From an uncultured Odoribacter sp. (GTDB taxonomy: Bacteria; Bacteroidota; Bacteroidia; Bacteroidales; Marinifilaceae): a stretch of DNA of 21,277 nucleotides. The DNA lies in assembly GCA_900548135.1 (NCBI GenBank), contig URJC01000008.1, forward strand, positions 1 through 21,277, in the 5' to 3' direction. Below, one piece after another: positions 15,833-21,277 of this stretch (the stretch's first letter is position 1; the number at the start of each line of letters is the position of its first letter). A model generated the notes under the pieces. That model had not been told where the DNA came from, did no database searches, and saw nothing but the letters and a program-made list of their open reading frames with translations. The position numbers and the translations under genes were made by a program.

Positions 15833-16957
15833 ATGAGAAAATTATTCTGTAGCTTGATTTGTATGGTGTTTGTGTGCAGCCGTCTGACCGCAAGTGCTTT
15901 TAGTCCGGATTTTGAGAAAACGGAAGTAAAAAGAGTCATGAAAAATGTGGCTGATTGGCAGATTGCTAATTTTTCAAAAGTGCCTTATTCTCCTGGTAAT
16001 TGGGTGAATGCGATTATGTATATTGGGATGTTTGATTGGGGAAAGATGGCCTTTGAGCAAGATAAAAATGAAGCTTATCTGAAATTTCTGAACAAAATAG
16101 GTAGTCGTACGGGTTGGCAGCCGGAGAAGCGGATGTATCATGCTGATGATATCTGTGTAAGTCAGATGTATATTGATTTATACCGTTTTTATGGAAAGAA
16201 AAATCCGAATATGATCAATCCGACCATAGCCCGTACAGATTGGGTGATGGCACATCCTTCCCGGAATTCAATGGATTTGAATTACCGGGATGGCCGTACT
16301 TTGGAACGCTGGACCTGGTGTGATGCCTTGTTTATGGCTCCTCCTGTATATGCACGTTTATATAATATGACTGGTGATAAGGAATATATCCGTTTTATGA
16401 ACCAGCAATACAAGGATTGTTATGATCATTTGTTTGATAAAGAGGAACATCTTTTTTTCCGGGATGCAAATTATATAGAACGGAAAGAACCGAATGGTAA
16501 AAAGATGTTTTGGTCACGTGGTAATGGTTGGGTGTTAGGCGGACTTTGTCAGATTTTGGATGAATTGCCTGCTAAGGATAAAAACCGGAAGTTTTATGAG
16601 GGGCTTTTTAAGGAATTGTGCGGAACGATAGTTAAATTGCAACAACCGGATGGATATTGGAGAGCCAGTTTGTTGGATGCTGAGAGTTATCCTTCTCCGG
16701 AAACCAGCGGGACTGCATTTTATGTATATGCTTTTGCTTATGGGATTAATCATGGTCTGTTATCCAAAGAAGAATATATGCCGGCCTTACAGAAAGGGTG
16801 GAAAGCTTTGGTTGATGCTGTAGATCCGGACGGGAGACTGGGGTATGTACAGCCTGTAGGTGAAGCTCCTAAAAAAGTGACTCGTGAGATGACGGAGCTT
16901 TATGGGCCTGGGGCTTTTCTGATGGCTGGATGCGAAATTTATAAAATGTCTAAGTAA
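15833..16957 (+). CDS. Secreted GH88/GH105 unsaturated glycuronyl hydrolase
   Basis: This family removes the unsaturated uronic acid left at the non-reducing end after polysaccharide lyase action, for example unsaturated rhamnogalacturonan fragments. The protein has 374 residues. A signal peptide covers about 1-22 (MRKLFCSLICMVFVCSRLTA, then SAFSPD), so it is exported, probably to the periplasm. Family landmarks are YHADDICVSQMYIDLY (near 102-117) with the paired Asp residues, RWTWCDALFMAPP with its catalytic-type Asp, and FWSRGNGWVLGGL. The ending is an alpha/alpha-barrel repeat with GPGAFLMAGCEIYK. The exact substrate (pectin, ulvan-like or other) cannot be read from sequence. It is monocistronic, between hydG and the convergent hydrogenase operon, with no lyase, SusC/D or regulator beside it. 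Confidence 0.9.
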   Translation: MRKLFCSLICMVFVCSRLTASAFSPDFEKTEVKRVMKNVADWQIANFSKVPYSPGNWVNAIMYIGMFDWGKMAFEQDKNEAYLKFLNKIGSRTGWQPEKRMYHADDICVSQMYIDLYRFYGKKNPNMINPTIARTDWVMAHPSRNSMDLNYRDGRTLERWTWCDALFMAPPVYARLYNMTGDKEYIRFMNQQYKDCYDHLFDKEEHLFFRDANYIERKEPNGKKMFWSRGNGWVLGGLCQILDELPAKDKNRKFYEGLFKELCGTIVKLQQPDGYWRASLLDAESYPSPETSGTAFYVYAFAYGINHGLLSKEEYMPALQKGWKALVDAVDPDGRLGYVQPVGEAPKKVTREMTELYGPGAFLMAGCEIYKMSK

Positions 16958-16973
16958 TATCCCGGAGTGGGAA

Positions 16974-17020
16974 TGGAAAAAACGGGGCTGTTTTCTTTAG
17001 AGAGACAGTCCCGTTTAGTG
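16974..17020. terminator. Bidirectional terminator between GH105 and hydA
   Basis: A 12-bp stem AAACGGGGCTGT / ACAGTCCCGTTT (16980-16991 and 17005-17016, one G-T pair) encloses a 13-base loop. Read on the minus strand, the stem is followed by TTTTTT (complement of the A run at 16977-16982), a strong terminator for the hydrogenase operon. On the plus strand it is followed by TTTAGTGTTTATT, a weaker U-rich tail for GH105. Confidence 0.86.
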
Positions 17021-17024
17021 TTTA

Positions 17025-18440
17025 TTATTCCAATACTTTTTTGATTTGGCGTTTGGCTAATGTCAAGGGAGCAAGGGAACAAGGTCCATTGATGCATCCT
17101 CCGTCACATGCCATGACTTCTACAAACTGGGCAACAGGTTTTTTAGCCATTGTTTTTAGCAGGGCCTGGTTCTTTTTATCCAGTCCTTCGATGTGAATGT
17201 TGGTGTATTTTTCGCCGATTGCATTAACTACAGCTGCCTGTACTCCCCCAGCTTGCGCAAAACCCCGGCCATATTTGGTCACTTCATGGTTTAATTCTTT
17301 TTCACTACAGTTAGCGACATCTATATCATAGGCAACCATAAAAGCACCTAGTTCTTCAAAACTCATGACATAGTCCACTTCTTCAACCGAATCGGCCTCG
17401 TGGCGTTTGGCAAGGCAGGGGCCAATGAAAACGACTTCTGCGTCCGGGTATTTTTCTTTTGCATAGCGGGCAGCATATACCATGGGACTCCGGGTTGCTG
17501 AAACAAAAGGTTTAAGCATGGCTGCATGTTTTTCGACCCATCCTGTATAAGCCGGACAACAGGAAGTCGTCATAAAGGATTGCCCTTCCTCCATTTTTTC
17601 TTCCAGTTCTTTTGCTTCGTTGGCTGCTGTAATTTCTGCTCCCAGTGCAACTTCAATCACGTCGTCAAATCCGATTTGCTTGATGGCTGCCAATACCTGT
17701 CCTGGAGTGGCATTGAACTGGCCATAAATTGCGGGAGCCGGGATGGCAACGATTTTCTTTTTGGGGTTACTCAGGGTTTTGTATATATCGATGATCTTAG
17801 AGCGCTCCATGATTGCCCCATAAGGACAGGCTTGCATGCATTTACCGCAATAGATACATTTGTCTTTGTCAATATGTTCTACTCCTTCGGCATCTTTACT
17901 GATAGCTTTCACGGGGCATACATCTTCACAAGGCACTGGGGTATAAATTATGGCATGGTAAGGACATACCTTCTGGCAAAGTCCGCAGCTCACACAATCT
18001 TCATTGCTGATACTTGCTTTGCCATTGATAAAAGAAATGGCTGCTTTCGGACAATTCATCACACAAGGACGTCCTTCACATCCCCGGCAGAGGTTGGTGA
18101 CTGCATATTGGGATTGGATACAGGCACTGCATGCTTCGTGTACTACTGAGAGAATGTTTTCTTTGGTATTTTTATTAGCCATAGCCATCCGGGCAAAATC
18201 AGAAAGATGGATCAGATCGATTTCTTCATCTGCGATTTCAAAGCCCAGGATAGAAATAATTTTGTGTTTTAAAATGTAACGGTCTTTATGCACACAACAC
18301 CGCACCGGACGTTTATTACGGGGACGCATTTCGACAGGCAGGTATTTCAGCCTCGTAATGAGTTCATCTTCTTTTAGTAATTTGACTATCCGGATAAGCA
18401 ACTCTCGCTTGGTGAGCATCGCAAAATTATCGTACAGCAT
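17025..18440 (-). CDS. Monomeric [FeFe] hydrogenase, group B-like
   Basis: The protein carries an H-cluster and would reduce protons to H2 or oxidise H2 with a ferredoxin-like partner in the cytosol. It has 471 residues. The N-terminal 110 residues are unrecognised, with Cys48-Cys49 and C104-X2-C107. Ferredoxin-type motifs follow at C118/121/126/130, C149/152/155/159, C171/175 and C195/198/201/205. H-cluster loops are TSCCPAY (C294, C295), GPCLAKR (C342) and MACDGGCINGP (C445, C449). The Tyr after TSCCPA and the short GP ending instead of GGGQP fit group B rather than group A. Starts at 18440 and 18419 are both possible; the latter lies 7 bases after the stop of a 34-residue ORF. It is the last gene of a hydS-PP2C-hydA operon, ended by a strong terminator. 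Confidence 0.92.
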   Translation of the reverse strand: MLYDNFAMLTKRELLIRIVKLLKEDELITRLKYLPVEMRPRNKRPVRCCVHKDRYILKHKIISILGFEIADEEIDLIHLSDFARMAMANKNTKENILSVVHEACSACIQSQYAVTNLCRGCEGRPCVMNCPKAAISFINGKASISNEDCVSCGLCQKVCPYHAIIYTPVPCEDVCPVKAISKDAEGVEHIDKDKCIYCGKCMQACPYGAIMERSKIIDIYKTLSNPKKKIVAIPAPAIYGQFNATPGQVLAAIKQIGFDDVIEVALGAEITAANEAKELEEKMEEGQSFMTTSCCPAYTGWVEKHAAMLKPFVSATRSPMVYAARYAKEKYPDAEVVFIGPCLAKRHEADSVEEVDYVMSFEELGAFMVAYDIDVANCSEKELNHEVTKYGRGFAQAGGVQAAVVNAIGEKYTNIHIEGLDKKNQALLKTMAKKPVAQFVEVMACDGGCINGPCSLAPLTLAKRQIKKVLE

Positions 18441-18531
18441 TTTTAATTTCTTCTTTTATGATTTGTAATAGAGTATCTTTACTTGTTCCTGTTATGGTTT
18501 TTCGATTGAGTTCTATATAAGGTGGAGGCAT
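18427..18531 (-). CDS. Possible 34-residue protein overlapping the start of hydA
   Basis: In the 139-base gap between the phosphatase and hydA, an ATG at 18531 opens a 34-residue frame, beginning MPPPYIELNRKTITGTSKDT and ending in a helical, charged segment. Its TAA stop overlaps the first codons of the hydA frame (18440 start). It would be 7 bases upstream of the alternative hydA ATG at 18419, which suggests translational coupling. Composition looks protein-like, but no family is recognised and no strong RBS is seen. Confidence 0.32.
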   Translation of the reverse strand: MPPPYIELNRKTITGTSKDTLLQIIKEEIKNAVR

Positions 18532-18579
18532 TCATCATTTGATTCTGCTATTTGACAATAAAGTTAGTGTGTTCCGGGG

Positions 18580-19761
18580 TCAAAGATAGCTAATTTCTAC
18601 GTCTTTGAGAAATTTCGTTTCTAATAGAAATTTGATTTTCTTTACCACATTGCGCCTGATTTCCAGTTCGACAGGTAGGTTAGGATCCTGGTGGGCCACA
18701 TTGATACGGGTACCGACAATGAATTTAATCTGATCACTATTTTGTAGTAAAGCGATCAGGTCTTGTGCTGGCCCGTGTGATTTTTCGGGAATACCCTGGG
18801 TTAATAAACGTTCTACTTTACTTAGGGTGAGTATTCCCTCTGTGATCAGGTCTATTCCTGGCATATAGGATAAAGGAGGAAGTTCTTTGTCAGTAATTTC
18901 AAGGCTCACCTGAAGGGGAAGTTTCAATTCCCGGGAGATAATCGTGGCTGTCGTACCGCCGCATAATACCCGTTTCCCTTTGAAATCCCTGACGGTTTCT
19001 GCCAGGTAACAGTCTTTTTTTTCATCATAAGGAGGACCTGTACAGATCAATAGATTGCGTGGAATACGCCGATAGACAACACAGCAACTGGCGTCGTCAA
19101 GCAGGGTGTAATTGTCGTTTCTCTCTGCGCGTAATATGATTTTGCGTGCCATTTCCTGAGCTGAGAGATCGGGATGTTGTTGCACTAAGTCTGCGATGAA
19201 CTTTTTTACTCCCTGATCCCAGCCAAAAGGCATATTGGCATTGCCCATACCGGATTGGCTTACTCCATCGGAAAAGCAGATCAAACGGTCTTCTTTTTCC
19301 AATTTAAATTCAGATACCCAAAGAAAAGTGTTTTCCAAATCCTCGCGTTCAACGGGAATTTTTTTCTTCGGAATTTCGATGAATTCTCCCCGGCGGAAAA
19401 GACATACGTCAGGACTCTCGTATTCAATGACTTTGGTATTACCAAAGCAATCAATATCGAAAATGCAGAATGTGGAGTAACTGATTTTACGGACCATATC
19501 CTGGGGAAGTGTATTGATGATGGAAAGTGCTGTTTGCAGGATACTTTCATTCATGGCCGTATAGTTCATGGCCATAGTGGCTGTCATTGTCGATAGTACA
19601 CAGGCTTTTATACCACTTCCCAGACCATCAGATAAAACACTGATGATCCGGTCTTCATCCTGTAGCCTTTGTGACATAAAACTATCTCCGCAGACAATAT
19701 TGCCGGCCTTATTTTTCTGGAAACAATCAACCTCAATGAATATTTCATTTTCTTTTATCAT
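18580..19761 (-). CDS. SpoIIE/PP2C-type serine/threonine phosphatase with C-terminal extension
   Basis: The product is a 393-residue soluble protein phosphatase linked to a hydrogenase operon. The PP2C core spans about 10-232. Metal-binding acids are visible in LSDGLGSG (Asp45), FSDGVSQSG (Asp165) and LDDASCCVV (Asp222, Asp223). The family removes phosphate from Ser/Thr, often on anti-anti-sigma or regulator proteins. Residues about 236-393 form an unrecognised extension with CTGPPYDEKKD, a CGGTTATII block (near 267-275), and an acidic DLITEGILTLSKVE stretch. No kinase or STAS-domain target is visible in the window. The gene lies 33 bases after the HydS-like gene and in the same direction. 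The likely role is output of H2 or redox sensing, but that is inference. Confidence 0.88.
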   Translation of the reverse strand: MIKENEIFIEVDCFQKNKAGNIVCGDSFMSQRLQDEDRIISVLSDGLGSGIKACVLSTMTATMAMNYTAMNESILQTALSIINTLPQDMVRKISYSTFCIFDIDCFGNTKVIEYESPDVCLFRRGEFIEIPKKKIPVEREDLENTFLWVSEFKLEKEDRLICFSDGVSQSGMGNANMPFGWDQGVKKFIADLVQQHPDLSAQEMARKIILRAERNDNYTLLDDASCCVVYRRIPRNLLICTGPPYDEKKDCYLAETVRDFKGKRVLCGGTTATIISRELKLPLQVSLEITDKELPPLSYMPGIDLITEGILTLSKVERLLTQGIPEKSHGPAQDLIALLQNSDQIKFIVGTRINVAHQDPNLPVELEIRRNVVKKIKFLLETKFLKDVEISYL

Positions 19762-19794
19762 ACCCCAAACGATTTTCTTCCTTATTTTCTCATC

Positions 19795-21277
19795 CTATTC
19801 ACCTATTTTTAACTTATTGGATTCTGTTGCCTGCATGACAGCACGTAGGGTGGCATCAGTATATGCAGCATTCTCTCCTAATAAACAAGCCACCTGCTGG
19901 ACTGTTGCCATATGTTTGCGAATGACTTCCCGGGTTTGTCCGAGCATCCATTCTTGCCGGACATAGGGTTCGCGTAAATCCTGTAAGATACCGAATACTA
20001 GCCGATGGGGCTGAATGTTATATATGGATAGCAACCAAATCTTTTCATGGTCGCGGATCTGACGTTCGGATATTTCTTTACCTGTGGTCAGAACAATCTT
20101 GAAAAGATCTGAAAAAGTGCAGATTTGCCCCAGATGAACACCTGTAAGACCTGGTGAAGCTTCATATATCAGGCTCACTTCCTCGCCAAGCAGGTTGGCA
20201 CAAAAACAGTTCATGTCCGAGATTTTAAGTTCATTGTCCACTAATAATATGCCGGCAGGAATTTTTTGTAATAAGACTGTGGCTTTGTCGTGTGCCACTT
20301 TGCGCATATAGGATACACACATGTTTTCTTCTGCCCGGCCTTCAAGCATAGCGAGGGCAAAATCACGGCAACTGTCGTAACCGCAACCACTGCAATTCAA
20401 TTCATCTTCGGGACAGTTCTTACCGACTGCTGTCAGGGCTTGCTTGATTTCTTCTTCTGTATGGTAAGCATTGTTGCAACTATCAGCCTGGTAGAATGTG
20501 GATATATCCAATTGGCTAAGATCATCTGTTTGCCCTTCCGGAATCAGATTGTGCCGGTTTTGTATGTTGTACCGTTTAATGGCGAGCGAAGTTTGGCTTA
20601 ATTTGGCCGGGCCGTTGATACAGCCTCCACGACAAGCTAATAATTCCAGAAATACCGAGTCTTTTTCACGATAGGTATTTAAATTTTTGATGACATCTTT
20701 GATGTTACTTAAATCAGAGAATGCCATCTTGACAATTTTTTTTTCTTCTTCCTGAATTCCGGGCAGCATACCTCCTTCTATGGGATATAAAGAACCGGGT
20801 CCCGCGCTCCAGGGAGAGAAGTGATCTTCCGGACCGGGAATAAGTTGCTCAGGTTGGATCTGTTCTTTTTCAAACCAATTTTTCAGGTCTTTGAAAGTGA
20901 TGGCAACTTCTATGAGATCCCGGAAGTTATCGGCTTCCAATTTTTTGCAGATACAAGGACCTGCGAAAATAATTTTTATATCGTTACCGTAATGTTGCTT
21001 TAAAATTTTCGCATGACTTAGCATGGGAGATAAAAACGGAGTGATCGCATGGATATGTTCAGGAGAATATTTGCGGATATATTCGACTACCACCGGACAG
21101 GCCGAAGATATGTACACTCCGGGCTGGGCCTGATGAAGGTAATGGGTTACTCTGGAGGATACCAATTCGGCACCAATGGCTGTTTCGGAAACAGCCATGA
21201 AACCCAGTTTACGGATCGCTGCAATTAGCTGCTCAATCCTGAGGTTTTCAAATTCGCTTAACCAGGAAGGAGCGAGC
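19795..21277 (-). CDS. HydS-like sensory [FeFe] hydrogenase (group C), N-terminus beyond window
   Basis: The frame runs open through the right edge, so the ATG at 21198 is internal and the start lies outside; 493 residues are visible. They begin in the hydrogenase core (LAPSWLSEFENLRIEQ, aligned to APAIYGQFNATPGQVL in the neighbouring hydrogenase). H-cluster loops, numbered in the visible fragment, are SSACP (Cys60), GPCICKK (Cys108) and LACRGGCINGP (Cys215, Cys219). The proton-transfer Cys of TSCCP is Ala, as in group C sensors. Next is a C-X2-C-X4-C-X16-C [4Fe-4S] domain (295-320, PF04060 type), then a PAS domain (about 330-440), then a helical end (TREVIRKHMATVQQVACLL). This is a likely H2 or redox sensor, and the neighbouring PP2C its output. 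Confidence 0.88.
   Translation of the reverse strand, partial: LAPSWLSEFENLRIEQLIAAIRKLGFMAVSETAIGAELVSSRVTHYLHQAQPGVYISSACPVVVEYIRKYSPEHIHAITPFLSPMLSHAKILKQHYGNDIKIIFAGPCICKKLEADNFRDLIEVAITFKDLKNWFEKEQIQPEQLIPGPEDHFSPWSAGPGSLYPIEGGMLPGIQEEEKKIVKMAFSDLSNIKDVIKNLNTYREKDSVFLELLACRGGCINGPAKLSQTSLAIKRYNIQNRHNLIPEGQTDDLSQLDISTFYQADSCNNAYHTEEEIKQALTAVGKNCPEDELNCSGCGYDSCRDFALAMLEGRAEENMCVSYMRKVAHDKATVLLQKIPAGILLVDNELKISDMNCFCANLLGEEVSLIYEASPGLTGVHLGQICTFSDLFKIVLTTGKEISERQIRDHEKIWLLSIYNIQPHRLVFGILQDLREPYVRQEWMLGQTREVIRKHMATVQQVACLLGENAAYTDATLRAVMQATESNKLKIGE

Noticed and set aside
10347..16957. A polysaccharide utilisation locus
   Set aside because: Two hydrolase-like genes are present, but they are on opposite strands, separated by redox genes, and no SusC/SusD, lyase or regulator is seen.
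17526..18149. 207-residue plus-strand ORF antisense to hydA
   Set aside because: It lies wholly inside the clearly coding hydrogenase gene, has low-complexity Phe/Cys/Ile content and no domain; a shadow frame.
21198..21198. ATG at 21198 as the true start of the HydS-like gene
   Set aside because: The frame stays open to the window edge and the residues before it align with the hydrogenase core, so the start is outside the window.

Overview
This window looks like the chromosome of an anaerobic Bacteroidales bacterium, perhaps from the Odoribacter/Butyricimonas side of the order; the genus is only a guess. Three things suggest it: several promoters fit the Bacteroidetes -33/-7 pattern (TTTG, 19-21 bases, TAnnTTTG); Bacteroidetes-type families are present (RRM protein of the NIFVAK type, DUF5723-like barrel, secreted glycoside hydrolases); and Shine-Dalgarno sequences are mostly absent. 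The left edge cuts a tRNA-Phe gene and the right edge cuts a sensory hydrogenase gene.

Layout. 1-102: 3'-truncated tRNA-Phe on the minus strand with a near-perfect promoter. 160-640: RRM RNA-binding protein, probably starting at GTG, with a terminator. 631-2339 (minus): thiL and an unknown 200-residue protein, probably one operon. 2465-8315 (plus): a complete SUF iron-sulfur assembly operon, sufB-C-D-S-E plus a SufT/DUF59 gene, with AT-rich imperfect inverted-repeat spacers around sufC. 8398-10319: outer-membrane barrel-like protein with a C-terminal SPOR domain. 10347-13997 (minus): a 995-residue secreted protein resembling a glycoside hydrolase, and an iron-sulfur flavoprotein. 14078-15577 (plus): HydG, the radical SAM enzyme that builds the Fe(CO)(CN) unit of the [FeFe]-hydrogenase H-cluster. 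15833-16957 (plus): secreted GH88/GH105 unsaturated glycuronyl hydrolase. 17025-21277 (minus): an operon of HydS-like sensory [FeFe] hydrogenase (group C features), SpoIIE/PP2C phosphatase, a possible 34-residue ORF, and a group B-like [FeFe] hydrogenase.

How the genes fit together. The main theme is iron-sulfur and hydrogen metabolism. SUF supplies Fe-S clusters, HydG makes an H-cluster precursor, HydA probably evolves or oxidises H2, and the HydS/PP2C pair could sense H2 or redox state and signal by protein dephosphorylation. HydE and HydF, also needed for H-cluster maturation, are not in the window. The most interesting points are the sensor-phosphatase-hydrogenase operon and a HydG whose C-terminal auxiliary-cluster cysteines are spaced C-X5-C-X19-C instead of the textbook C-X2-C-X22-C. 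No CRISPR array, insertion sequence, prophage or integrase was seen.
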